Shown piece by piece: positions 8,473 to 16,491 of a DNA stretch of 64,000 nt (positions within the stretch are counted from its first letter, which is position 1; each line of letters starts with the position of its first letter). The notes under the pieces are model-generated. The model saw only the letters and a program-made list of their open reading frames with translations, made no database searches and was not told the origin of the DNA. Source of the DNA: an uncultured Senegalimassilia sp. GTDB taxonomy: Bacteria; Actinomycetota; Coriobacteriia; Coriobacteriales; Eggerthellaceae. Both the position numbers and the translations under genes were made by a program. The DNA is taken from the NCBI RefSeq assembly GCF_934636665.1, contig NZ_CAKUAT010000010.1, positions 1 through 64,000 on the forward strand. Reading direction: 5' to 3'.

Positions 8473-9480
8473 TTATTCGGCCTCGTCGGACTTGACCCAG
8501 GAGAACATACCGCGGATCTTGGCACCGGTCTGCTCGATCTCGTGGTTGTTGATGGCCTCGCGCTGCTCGAAGAGCCACTTGTGGCCGTTCTTGCAGTCGG
8601 CGACGAACTCGCGAGCGAAGTCGCCGTTCTGGATGCGATGCAGGATCTCCTTCATGGCCTCGCGGGACTGCTCGTTGATGACCTTCGGGCCGGCGTAGTA
8701 CTCGCCGTACTCGGCGGTATTGGAGATGGAGTAGTTCATGAAGTGGATGCCGGACTCGTACATAAGGTCGACGATCATCTTCATCTCATGGTAGCACTCG
8801 AAGTAAGCCAGCTCGGGCGGGTAACCGGCCTCAGTCAGGGTCTCGAAACCGGCCTTGACCAGCTCCACCAGACCGCCGCACAGGACTGCCTGCTCGCCGA
8901 AGAGGTCCTCCTCGGTCTCCTGGGCGAACGTGGCCTTGATGATGCCGGAACGGGCACCGCCGACGCCCCAGCAGTAGGACATGATGATGTCCCAAGCGTC
9001 ACCGGTGGCATCCTGGTACACGCAAGCCAGATCCGGCACGCCGGAACCCTCGGTGTACTGACGGCGCACGATGTGGCCCGGGCCCTTCGGGGCGCACATG
9101 ACGACGTTGACGTCCTCGGGAGCCTTGATGTAGCCGTAGTGGATGTTGAAGCCGTGGGCGAAGGCCAGGGTGTCGCCGGCCTTCAGGTGAGCGGCGATGT
9201 GCTGCTCGTAGACCTCGGGCTGCAGCTCGTCGGGAACGAGGATCATGACGACGTCGGCTTCCTCGGCGGCCTGGTCCATGGTGGTGACCTTCAGGCCGGC
9301 CTCTTCGGCCTTAGCCCAGCTCTTGGAACCCTCGCGCAGGCCGACGCGCACGTCGACGCCGGAGTCCATAAGGTTCAAGGCATGGGCATGGCCCTGGGAG
9401 CCGTAACCGATGATGGCGACCTTCTTGCCCTGGATGATCTTCGGATCGACGTCGTTTTCGTAGTAGATCGTAACAGCCAT
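8473..9480 (-). CDS. ilvC: Ketol-acid reductoisomerase
   Basis: A 335-residue class I enzyme that isomerises and reduces acetolactate or acetohydroxybutyrate in valine and isoleucine synthesis. The Rossmann motif GYGSQGHAHA is at residues 25-34, and the cofactor loop reads GLREGSKSW. The C-terminal knotted domain includes the metal-ligand segment PELAYFECYHEMKMI. AAAGGA precedes the ATG. It follows ilvN by 178 bases, and a TATACT -10 box sits in that gap, so it may be both co-transcribed with ilvDBN and independently started. Confidence 0.97.
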   Translation of the reverse strand: MAVTIYYENDVDPKIIQGKKVAIIGYGSQGHAHALNLMDSGVDVRVGLREGSKSWAKAEEAGLKVTTMDQAAEEADVVMILVPDELQPEVYEQHIAAHLKAGDTLAFAHGFNIHYGYIKAPEDVNVVMCAPKGPGHIVRRQYTEGSGVPDLACVYQDATGDAWDIIMSYCWGVGGARSGIIKATFAQETEEDLFGEQAVLCGGLVELVKAGFETLTEAGYPPELAYFECYHEMKMIVDLMYESGIHFMNYSISNTAEYGEYYAGPKVINEQSREAMKEILHRIQNGDFAREFVADCKNGHKWLFEQREAINNHEIEQTGAKIRGMFSWVKSDEAE

Positions 9481-9517
9481 GGTGGTATTTCCTTTCTTCT
9501 TGGCTGATGTACCCGGA

Positions 9518-9523
9518 AGTATA
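9518..9523 (-). promoter_or_regulatory. Possible ilvC -10 element
   Basis: TATACT on the minus strand lies 38 bases upstream of the ilvC start codon in the ilvN-ilvC gap. No good -35 box is visible, so this is a weak call. Confidence 0.35.
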
Positions 9524-9658
9524 GCGTGTGCGAAATCGTTTCAGCATGGGGCCGGCAGCGGCGAAACGCGTACGCCGCATACCGCGCTCATACCGATCAC
9601 GGCATCGCCCACATGCGCAGCCTGCGCTGCCACAACGTATTGCGAGAAGCCATGACGC

Positions 9659-10144
9659 CTACGACTCCTTCGAGGCACGCGACATGGCGATCTTGCCGGT
9701 GCGCGTAATCTCCTTGATGCCGTATGCGCGGAACAGGTCCTCCATGCCCTTGAGCTTCGACTCGTCGCCCGTGGCCTCGATGGTGAGGCTGGAGCGGCCG
9801 ACGTCGACGATCTTGGCGCGGAACACGTTGGCGATCTCGATGATCTCGTTGCGGCGGTCGGGCGCGGCATTGACCTTGAACAGCACCAGCTCGCGCTCGA
9901 TGGCCGACGTGTCGGTGAGGTCGGTGATCTTGAACACGCTCACCAGCTTGTTGAGCTGCTTAGTGAGCTGCTCGTAGGCAAGCTCGTCGGCCTTCACGAT
10001 GATGGTGATGCGCGACATGGTGGGATCCTCGGTGGGACCGACCGACAGCGAATCGATGTTGAAACCGCGGCGCGAGACCATGCCCGTGACGCGCGAGAGC
10101 ACGCCGGGCTTGTTCTCAACCAAAACGGACAGGATGTGCTTCAT
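9659..10144 (-). CDS. ilvN: Acetolactate synthase small (regulatory) subunit
   Basis: A 161-residue regulatory subunit with an N-terminal ACT domain (HILSVLVENKPGVLSRVTGM, residues 3-22) and a C-terminal second ACT-like domain, the usual length for IlvN/IlvH. It gives valine feedback control to the IlvB catalytic subunit. The ATG at 10144 overlaps the ilvB stop codon as ATGA, indicating translational coupling; GGGGAG lies upstream. An extension to 10222 is only the frame running through the end of ilvB and is rejected. Confidence 0.97.
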   Translation of the reverse strand: MKHILSVLVENKPGVLSRVTGMVSRRGFNIDSLSVGPTEDPTMSRITIIVKADELAYEQLTKQLNKLVSVFKITDLTDTSAIERELVLFKVNAAPDRRNEIIEIANVFRAKIVDVGRSSLTIEATGDESKLKGMEDLFRAYGIKEITRTGKIAMSRASKES

Positions 10145-12105
10145 CGGGACTCCCCTTCCACGTCCGCGTCCTCGGGCTGCTCGCCCTCGCGCGGTCCTTT
10201 GTCTTCGGGATCGCTTTCCCATCGGCCGCCGAACTGCGCATCAATCTTGGCGCAGGGGCTTTTCTCCGGCTCGGGCGCAGGCGCCGGCTGGCCGGGCACG
10301 TCGGTGCGCACGGCGCCGACGGCCACGTCGATGGCGCCGAGCACGTCGGACATGGCAGCGCCGGGGGCCACCATCGGGAAGACGTTCTGGTCATCGGGGA
10401 TGGCCACGTCGAGCAGGAAGGGGCCGTCGCAGGCCAGCATCTCGTCAAGCGCGGCGTCGACCTCCTCGGGGGCCGTGATGCGGCGGGACTTCCAGCTGTA
10501 GGCATCGGCGAGCTTGCAGAAGTCGGGGTTGGCCGACAGCTCCGTGAAGCTGTAGCGCTCGTTGTAGAAGAGCTTCTGCCACTGATGCACCATGCCAAGC
10601 GCGCGGTTGTCCAGGATGAGCACCTTAACCGGCACGCCGTTGATGGCGGCCGTGGCCATCTCCTGGGAGTTCATCTGGAACGAACCGTCGCCGGCGACGC
10701 AGACCACCTGGTCGTCGGGGCAGCCGAAGGCCGCGCCGATGGCCGCCGGGAAACCGAATCCCATGGTGCCCAGGCCGCCGGAGGAGATGAACGTGCGCGG
10801 CTTCTCGCGATCGATGAACTGCGCAGCCCACATCTGGTGCTGGCCGACCTCGGTCACCACGATGGAATGCTCGGCGTCAAGCTTGCGCGAAAGCTTCTGC
10901 ATGACCGTCTCCGGCACGATGCGGCCGGGATCCTCCACCAGGTCGGAGTGGTAGAACGGGTAACGACGGCGCCACTCGGCGATTTGCTCGAGCCACGGGC
11001 CGGTGATGGGCTTGGCGCCGGCCTTGGCCACCGCCTCGTTGATGCCGGCGAGCACGCCGCGAAGGTCGCCGACGATGGGGATCTGCACCTTGCGGATCTT
11101 GCCGATCTCGGCCGGGTCGATGTCGATATGGATGACTTCGGCGTGCGGGGCGAACTCGGAGAGCTTGCCCGTCACGCGGTCGGAGAAGCGCGCGCCGCAT
11201 GCGATGATCAGGTCGGACTCGGTCATGGCAAGGTTTGCGTACTTCGAGCCGTGCATGCCCACCGGGCCGATGTTGAGCGGGTTGGAAGCGGGGAACGCGC
11301 CCTTGCCCATAAGCGTGGTGACCACGGGCAGCTGCAGCGCATTAGCCAGTTCGACCAGCTCATCGGCGGCACCGGAGCTGACCACGCCGCCGCCGACGTA
11401 GAGCACGGGGCGCTCGGCGCGCTGGATGCGCTGGACCGCCGCGCGGATCTGCTTGGCGTTGCCGCGGTAGGTGGGTCGATACGAGGGCAGGTTGACCTTA
11501 TCGGGATAGTTGAACACCATCTTCTCCGACAGGATATCGGAGGGGATGTCGATCAACACCGGGCCGGGACGGCCGGATGCGGCGATATGGAACGCCTCGC
11601 GGAAGGTGGACGTCAGCTCATCGGTGGACTGCAGCAGGAAGGAGTGCTTGACCACGGGCATGGTGATGCCGACGATGTCGGACTCCTGGAAGCTGTCGGT
11701 GCCGATGACGCCGCGCGGCACTTGGCCGGTGATGACCACGAGCGGCACGCTGTCCATATAGGCGGTGGCGATGCCGGTGACCGTGTTGGTGGCGCCGGGG
11801 CCGGAGGTCACGATGACCACGCCGACGTTGCCCGTGGCGCGCGCATAGCCATCGGCCTCGTGCACCGCGCCCTGCTCGTGGCGGGAAAGCACATGATGCA
11901 GCTGCTTGCTATCGTAGAGCGCGTCGTAGATCTTGATGGCCTGGCCGCCCGGGTAGCCGAACACCAGGTCGACGCCCTCGGCCTCGAGGGAGGCCACCAC
12001 GGCCTGCGCGCCGATCATCTCCTGGCCCTGTTTGGGGTTTTTGCTGCCCAAGCCGCGGGGCTGGCCTGCGGTGGACGCGTGCTTATCTTGCTTGCGTTCG
12101 CTCAT
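10141..12105 (-). CDS. ilvB: Acetolactate synthase large (catalytic) subunit
   Basis: A 654-residue thiamine-diphosphate enzyme that makes acetolactate or acetohydroxybutyrate. It has the N-terminal TPP motif FGYPGG with the catalytic glutamate in the following ALYDS...HEQGAVHEADGYAR region, the central FAD-associated domain and the C-terminal GDGSFQMNSQE magnesium/TPP motif. The length exceeds the usual 560-600 because of a charged Pro/Glu-rich tail of about 60 residues after the catalytic core (from about DVPGQPAPAPEPEK). The start overlaps the ilvD stop as ATGA. It is the second gene of the tightly coupled ilvD-ilvB-ilvN set. Confidence 0.96.
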   Translation of the reverse strand: MSERKQDKHASTAGQPRGLGSKNPKQGQEMIGAQAVVASLEAEGVDLVFGYPGGQAIKIYDALYDSKQLHHVLSRHEQGAVHEADGYARATGNVGVVIVTSGPGATNTVTGIATAYMDSVPLVVITGQVPRGVIGTDSFQESDIVGITMPVVKHSFLLQSTDELTSTFREAFHIAASGRPGPVLIDIPSDILSEKMVFNYPDKVNLPSYRPTYRGNAKQIRAAVQRIQRAERPVLYVGGGVVSSGAADELVELANALQLPVVTTLMGKGAFPASNPLNIGPVGMHGSKYANLAMTESDLIIACGARFSDRVTGKLSEFAPHAEVIHIDIDPAEIGKIRKVQIPIVGDLRGVLAGINEAVAKAGAKPITGPWLEQIAEWRRRYPFYHSDLVEDPGRIVPETVMQKLSRKLDAEHSIVVTEVGQHQMWAAQFIDREKPRTFISSGGLGTMGFGFPAAIGAAFGCPDDQVVCVAGDGSFQMNSQEMATAAINGVPVKVLILDNRALGMVHQWQKLFYNERYSFTELSANPDFCKLADAYSWKSRRITAPEEVDAALDEMLACDGPFLLDVAIPDDQNVFPMVAPGAAMSDVLGAIDVAVGAVRTDVPGQPAPAPEPEKSPCAKIDAQFGGRWESDPEDKGPREGEQPEDADVEGESR

Positions 12106-13778
12106 GACACATACGCTCCCTTGTCTGCGGAGGAAACCAGCTTGGCGTACTTGGCCAGCACGCCATGGTTGTGCTTGGGGGCCGGCGCGACGAAGGCCGC
12201 GCGGCGGGCCGCCAGCTCGTCATCGTCGACGTGCAGCGTGATGGCGCCGCCCTCGATGTCGACGGTGATCTGATCGCCGTCCTGGATCAGCGCGATCGGG
12301 CCGCCGGCCGCGGCCTCGGGACTGATGTGGCCGACGCACGGGCCCTTGGAGGCGCCGGAGAAGCGGCCGTCGGTGAGCAGCGCCACCGACTTGGAAAGGC
12401 CCATGCCTACAATGGCGCTGGTGGGCGTGAGCATCTCGCGCATGCCCGGTCCGCCGGCGGGGCCTTCGTAGCGGATGACCACCACGTCGCCAGGGTTGAT
12501 CTTGCCGGCGAAGATGGCCTCGCAGGCCTGCTCCTCGGAGTCGAAGCAGCGGGCAGGGCCGGTGTGCGTGAGCATGGACGGGTCGACCGCCGACTTCTTC
12601 ACGATGCCGCCGTTGGGGGCCACGTTGCCATGGAGCACGCGCAGGGCGCCCACCTTGGAGAAGGGGTTGTCGTGCGTGCGGCACACCTCGCCGTCGGCGG
12701 GCTTGGTGCAGTTGGCCAGGTACTCGTCCATGGTGCCCATGATCGTGAGCGCGCTGCGGTCGAGCAGGCCCGCCTCGCCCAGCTCGTGCATGACCACCGG
12801 CACGCCGCCCACGGCGTACAGGTCGATGAGCGGGCGCGGACCGGAGGGCTGCAGCTTCACCAGGTGCGGGGTACGGGCGCTTGCCGCGTCCCAATCGTCC
12901 ATGGTGATGGGATGGCCGGCCTCCTGCGCGATGGCGGTGAGGTGCAGCACCGTGTTCGTGGAACCGCCGAAGGCCATGTCGCACTCCATGGCGTTATGGA
13001 TGGCGGCCTCGGTGATGATGTCCTTGATGCAGATGCCCTTCTCAAGAAGCTCCATGACCTTCATGCCGGCATGCTTGGCCAGGCGCAGGCGCTCGGAGTA
13101 CACGGCGGGGATGGTGCCGTTGCCGGGAAGCGCGATGCCCAATGCCTCGCACAGGCAGTTCATGGAGTTGGCGGTGAACATGCCGGAGCAGGAACCGCAC
13201 GTGGGGCACGCGGTGTCCTCGAAGTACTTGAGCTCCTCTTCGGTCATGGTGCCCGCCGCAACCTGGCCGGCGCCGTCGAAGAGCGTGTTCAGGTCGGTGG
13301 TGGTGCCCTGCGAGCAACCGGGCTGATGGCCGGGAAGCATGGGACCGCCGGAGACGAACACCGTGGGGATGTTCACGCGCAGCGCGCCGAGCAGCATGCC
13401 GGGGACGATCTTGTCGCAGTTGGGGATGCACACGGCGGCGTCGAAGGCATGGCCCTGGACGGCGCACTCGAAGCTGTCGGCGATGGCCTCGCGCGACACG
13501 AGCGAGTAGTGCATGCCGTCGTGGTTCATGGCGATGCCGTCGCACACGCCGATGGTGGAGATCTCGAACGGCACGCCGCCGGCCATGTAGATGCCGGCCT
13601 TCACGGCTTCGCAGATCTTATCGAGGTTGTTGTGACCGGGGATGATATCGTTGCGGGAGTTGAACACCGCGACAAGCGGGCGCTTCAGCTCCTCGTCGGT
13701 CAGGCCGTCGGCCTTGAGCAGGCTGCGGTGAGGGGCGCGCGGAATGCCGCATCTGACGGCGTCGCTGCGAAGTTGCAT
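12102..13778 (-). CDS. ilvD: Dihydroxy-acid dehydratase
   Basis: A 558-residue iron-sulfur enzyme that dehydrates dihydroxy acids to 2-oxo acids in valine and isoleucine synthesis. Cluster cysteines are visible in PNCDKIVPG and CPTCGSCSGMFTANSMNC; the C-terminal DGRFSG motif is present. The start at 13778 follows GAAGGA. The in-frame extension to 13892 is rejected because it would translate through an intrinsic terminator and gives a non-homologous N-terminus. It is the first gene of ilvDBN, and expression is probably set by the T-box-like leader immediately upstream. Confidence 0.97.
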   Translation of the reverse strand: MQLRSDAVRCGIPRAPHRSLLKADGLTDEELKRPLVAVFNSRNDIIPGHNNLDKICEAVKAGIYMAGGVPFEISTIGVCDGIAMNHDGMHYSLVSREAIADSFECAVQGHAFDAAVCIPNCDKIVPGMLLGALRVNIPTVFVSGGPMLPGHQPGCSQGTTTDLNTLFDGAGQVAAGTMTEEELKYFEDTACPTCGSCSGMFTANSMNCLCEALGIALPGNGTIPAVYSERLRLAKHAGMKVMELLEKGICIKDIITEAAIHNAMECDMAFGGSTNTVLHLTAIAQEAGHPITMDDWDAASARTPHLVKLQPSGPRPLIDLYAVGGVPVVMHELGEAGLLDRSALTIMGTMDEYLANCTKPADGEVCRTHDNPFSKVGALRVLHGNVAPNGGIVKKSAVDPSMLTHTGPARCFDSEEQACEAIFAGKINPGDVVVIRYEGPAGGPGMREMLTPTSAIVGMGLSKSVALLTDGRFSGASKGPCVGHISPEAAAGGPIALIQDGDQITVDIEGGAITLHVDDDELAARRAAFVAPAPKHNHGVLAKYAKLVSSADKGAYVS

Positions 13779-13815
13779 GCCAATCCTTCTTCCTTCTTCT
13801 GCCCTTTTGGGGCAT

Positions 13816-13849
13816 AAAAAAATCCTGCTGCAAGCAACCTGCACCAGGA
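13816..13849 (-). terminator. Attenuator terminator in the ilvD leader
   Basis: On the minus strand the RNA reads TCCTG-g-TGCA, a 7-base loop, TGCA-g-CAGGA, then seven T residues (plus-strand A-run 13816-13822). This is a textbook intrinsic terminator lying 38 bases before the ilvD start codon, so it must be conditional. The first arm overlaps a CCTGG that can pair instead with an upstream CCAGG (see the T-box entry). Confidence 0.88.
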
Positions 13850-14084
13850 CCTCAAAAGAGAAGGCATACACATGAATGCATATGCGACGCATAACGGAGT
13901 CACCGGTTCAGATTACTTGCACCGGCCTTGCGCGAATGTTCCTCGCCTGGGGCCGAGCGTTCGTCGGAACTGCTCGGAGGGGTTTTCGAGCCCGCCCAAC
14001 ACCGGCTCGCAGCAACCGCCGGCTTGCTTGAAGATGGGTTCGTCTCTACTATCCTCGTCAAAGCATTTCGTTTATGAACTTGTG
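13816..14084 (-). ncRNA. T-box riboswitch-like leader of ilvDBN
   Basis: Read on the minus strand, the leader begins with GACGAGGATAGTAG (the AGUA bulge region of stem I, about 14046-14060). A stem I apical segment typical of T-boxes follows (14002-14028: AGCAAGCCGG, GGTTGCTG, CGAGCCGG). A possible specifier CUC (Leu) lies at 13988-13990. A stem III hairpin CCGAGC/GCTCGG spans 13953-13977, and an AGGCGAGGAAC stretch that partly matches the T-box sequence follows at 13937-13947. CCAGG (13946-13950) can pair with CCTGG (13844-13848), an antiterminator that would block the terminator. Deviations: the tRNA-acceptor-pairing bulge is not a clean UGGN, and about 100 bases separate the antiterminator arms. 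The amino-acid assignment is inference. Confidence 0.72.
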
Positions 14085-14090
14085 GGCGTA

Positions 14091-14118
14091 AGTATAGCGC
14101 CGGACGTGCGGATGGCAA
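14091..14118 (-). promoter_or_regulatory. Promoter of the ilvDBN leader
   Basis: On the minus strand, TTGCCA (plus-strand TGGCAA, 14113-14118) and TATACT (plus-strand AGTATA, 14091-14096) are separated by 16 bases. Transcription would start near 14084, just before the T-box-like stem I. Confidence 0.7.
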
Positions 14119-14255
14119 CTGTTTCTCACCGATTTTTTTCAAAATGCGGACGAAGTGGCGAAATTGACCGGATTGCGGCATGCCATACGTGCGAAGATGC
14201 AGGTAACAGGGACGGAATCGCCACCCAAACCGCAAGCCGTACAAGGAGGCTTCCC

Positions 14256-14840
14256 ATGAACAGCCATGAGAACCTGGTACCCGCCGAAGGGTATCGCCAT
14301 GTGAAGATGCACCCCGAAGCGCGAGTCGCCCTGAACGCCACCGTCATCGGCGACGTGGAGCTGGCACGCGACGCCACCGTGCTGCCCGAGGCCGCGATCC
14401 GGGCCGATTACGGCGAGCGGATCGTCATCGGCGAGGGCAGCGACGTCCAGGAAGGATGCAGCCTGCACGTCGACGCCGGCTTCCCGCTGACGGTGGGCCG
14501 CAACGTGATCATCGGCCACAACGCCACCGTGCACGGGTGCACCGTCGAGGACGGCGTGCTGATCGGCATGGGGGCCATCGTGATGAACGGCGTGCGCGTG
14601 GGCACCGAAGCGCTCATCGGAGCCGGGGCGCTGGTGCCCGAAGGCCGCGAAGTGCCGCCTCGCGCCGTGATGGTGGGCGTTCCCGCAAAGCAGATCCGCA
14701 CGCTCACCGACGAGGAGGTGGCCCAGAACGCCGCCGACGCGGCCTTGTACGTGGAGATCGGCAAGCAGATGGAACGCGACGGCATCGTGGTCGCCGGAGC
14801 GAACATGCCGCGCAACATCCCCGCCATCGGCATCGAGTAA
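14256..14840 (+). CDS. Gamma-class carbonic anhydrase family protein
   Basis: A 194-residue left-handed beta-helix protein built from hexapeptide repeats (for example VIGDVELARDATV, VLIGMGAIV, ALIGAGALV). Three histidines, H71, H88 and H93, in the SLHVDAG and GHNATVHGC contexts match the zinc ligands of the YrdA/PaaY/CaiE gamma carbonic anhydrase group. AAGGAGG precedes the ATG at 14256; the longer frame from 13872 crosses the ilvD leader on the other strand and is rejected. It stands alone on the plus strand. CaiE-type proteins accompany CoA-thioester pathways, but a link to the acd-etf cluster is only speculation. Confidence 0.9.
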   Translation: MNSHENLVPAEGYRHVKMHPEARVALNATVIGDVELARDATVLPEAAIRADYGERIVIGEGSDVQEGCSLHVDAGFPLTVGRNVIIGHNATVHGCTVEDGVLIGMGAIVMNGVRVGTEALIGAGALVPEGREVPPRAVMVGVPAKQIRTLTDEEVAQNAADAALYVEIGKQMERDGIVVAGANMPRNIPAIGIE

Positions 14841-15169
14841 GCCCGCCTGCTACCCCCAGCTCGCGAACAGGGGACGGAGGCGTGTTCACCGGGAAGAGGC
14901 GTTCAGTCGCCTCGGCTGCACCCAAGGTCCGCACCCGCTCCCGCGCAAAACGGGCTCTCCTTTAGGATTCGGCCGGCGAACGGGGGACGGGGACGGAGGT
15001 GCGTTCACGTCGCGAGCACACCTCCGTCCCCGTTCACATACGTTCGCCCTCTCCCCTGTTCGCATGCGACAACGGCCTCGCTTCCCGGTTTGGGAAGCGA
15101 GGCCGTTTCGTAAGCTGCTTCATACGATTTGCGGCCCTTCAAGCCGGAGCGCACGATTCGGTTACCGGT
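14841..15169. repeat. Nested inverted-repeat element and terminator
   Basis: This 329-base gap contains an outer inverted repeat (GCGAACAGGGGA at 14863-14874, complement at 15052-15063) and an inner perfect 15-base pair (ACGGGGACGGAGGTG at 14987-15001, complement at 15019-15033). The phrase GGGGACGGAGG recurs at 14870-14880 and 14990-14999, each followed by a GTTCAC. No open frame is convincing. It looks like an interspersed palindromic element; whether other copies exist in the genome cannot be seen here. Confidence 0.55.
15071..15107. terminator. Bidirectional terminator between the carbonic anhydrase gene and prmC
   Basis: A perfect 16-base stem (AACGGCCTCGCTTCCC at 15071-15086 with its complement at 15092-15107, loop ggttt) lies between convergent genes. 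TT ends each arm and GTTTCG follows on the plus strand. Confidence 0.85.
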
Positions 15170-16261
15170 TTACACCGGCTTGACGCCTGTGAGCACGCGG
15201 GGCCTGCCGGCCAAGTCGTCGACGATGCGAACCTGTTGAAAGCCCGCCTGCCGCGCCAGCTCCGCCGCTGCCCCAAGGCAGGTCTCGTGCAACTCGAAGG
15301 CGAAACCGCCCCCGGGACGAAGCGCTGCCGCCGTCCACGGCAGCAAGCGTCGAAGGATGTCGTTGCCGTCGGCGCCGCCGTCCAAGGCAAGCGAAGGCTC
15401 GAAATCGGCCACTTCCCTGGGTATCTCGGCAAGCACCGCCGTGGGAACGTAGGGCGGGTTGGACACCACCAAATCGAGCCGGCCCATAGCGGCGACGGGC
15501 ACCGGCGACCCAAGGTCGCCTTGCTCGATGCGGACGCGATCGGAAAGCCCCAGCTCAGCGGCATTGTCCTTGGCAAGCGCCACCGCCTCGGGCGCGATGT
15601 CGGTGGCGATGACGCGTGTATCGGGGCGCTCGTATGCTATGGAGCACGCAATGCACCCGCTTCCCGTGCAGATATCGGCCACGAGCAAGGGTCGGGGCTT
15701 GGACGGCGCGGAGCCCTCGGGGCGCACCTCGCCTTCGCCAGGGGCGTGATCGTGCTGGGCGCCCAAATAGTCGCTAATGGCCTGCTGGGAGCGCTTCAAA
15801 ACCTCAGGGTCGTCGTCCGATGCAGCCTGCGCCGCCTCAGCCGCTGCGGCCTCGACGGCGATGAGCGCATCCCCTTCCCACGCGTCGATAGTGCTGTCAA
15901 GCGCAACGCGCCGGTGCGCCGCGGGCAGAAGCGAGAGCGCCTCGCTGACGAGCACCTCGGTTTCGGGGCGCGGAATGAGCACGCCCGGACGCACCTTCAC
16001 CTGGATGTGGCGGAAGGGCGCATACCCGGTGATGTACTGCAGCGGCTCGCCCTTGCCGCGACGCGTGACATAGCCGCGCAGGATATCGCGCTCCTCAAGC
16101 GACAAGGGGCGATCGAAGCTGACATAGAGCTGGATGCGGGACATGTCGCAAGCCTCTGACAGCAGCCACTCGGCCGAAAGGCGCGGGTTCTCGTCGCCCT
16201 TGCGCTCGAGATAGCCCACCGTCCAATCGAGCGCGGCCTTGATCGTCCACATATCGCCCAT
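15170..16261 (-). CDS. prmC: Peptide chain release factor N5-glutamine methyltransferase
   Basis: PrmC methylates the GGQ glutamine of release factors, and here it follows prfA on the same strand. The N-terminal helical domain contains YITGYAPF and the PRPETE motif (near residue 98). The SAM-binding motif VADICTGSGCIA and the catalytic NPPY (268-271) are intact. At 363 residues it is about 80 longer than usual: a charged, Ala-rich insertion occupies roughly residues 110-190, between the first methyltransferase strand region and the SAM motif. The ATG at 16261 has AAGGAAG upstream. A terminator lies between prfA and this gene. Confidence 0.93.
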   Translation of the reverse strand: MGDMWTIKAALDWTVGYLERKGDENPRLSAEWLLSEACDMSRIQLYVSFDRPLSLEERDILRGYVTRRGKGEPLQYITGYAPFRHIQVKVRPGVLIPRPETEVLVSEALSLLPAAHRRVALDSTIDAWEGDALIAVEAAAAEAAQAASDDDPEVLKRSQQAISDYLGAQHDHAPGEGEVRPEGSAPSKPRPLLVADICTGSGCIACSIAYERPDTRVIATDIAPEAVALAKDNAAELGLSDRVRIEQGDLGSPVPVAAMGRLDLVVSNPPYVPTAVLAEIPREVADFEPSLALDGGADGNDILRRLLPWTAAALRPGGGFAFELHETCLGAAAELARQAGFQQVRIVDDLAGRPRVLTGVKPV

Positions 16262-16382
16262 GTTCCGCTTCCTTCACCTTCCGTCAAGCCCATGCCCCGC
16301 ATTGTTTGCCGCTCGCAACGCTCGCGCGCGGAGCAGGGCTCTATCCACAAGACCGGCAATCGAACCGGTCGACGCAAAACAA

Positions 16383-16426
16383 CGCCGAAGGCGCGGCACC
16401 GTTGCTGCGGTGGCGCGCCTTCGGCG
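16383..16426 (-). terminator. prfA terminator
   Basis: A long stem (13 pairs, one mismatch position, then CACCG/CGGTG around a 6-base loop; 16383-16401 with 16408-16426) is followed on the minus strand by TTGTTTTGCG. It lies in the 230-base prfA-prmC gap. Confidence 0.85.
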
Positions 16427-16491
16427 ACTGAAGCATCCCGGCGCGGTTCGTTCGCGCCGCGATGCGATTCCCCCTGATGGGATTTCCTAGC

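Noticed and set aside
13779..13892. Upstream extension of ilvD, or an ilv leader peptide (MRRICIHVYAF...)
   Set aside because: The frame is open but runs through the intrinsic terminator, has no good ribosome site, and is not unusually rich in consecutive Ile, Val or Leu codons. A T-box-type leader explains the region better.
14841..15169. Insertion sequence based on the inverted repeats
   Set aside because: No transposase frame and no target-site duplication are visible; it is kept only as a palindromic repeat.
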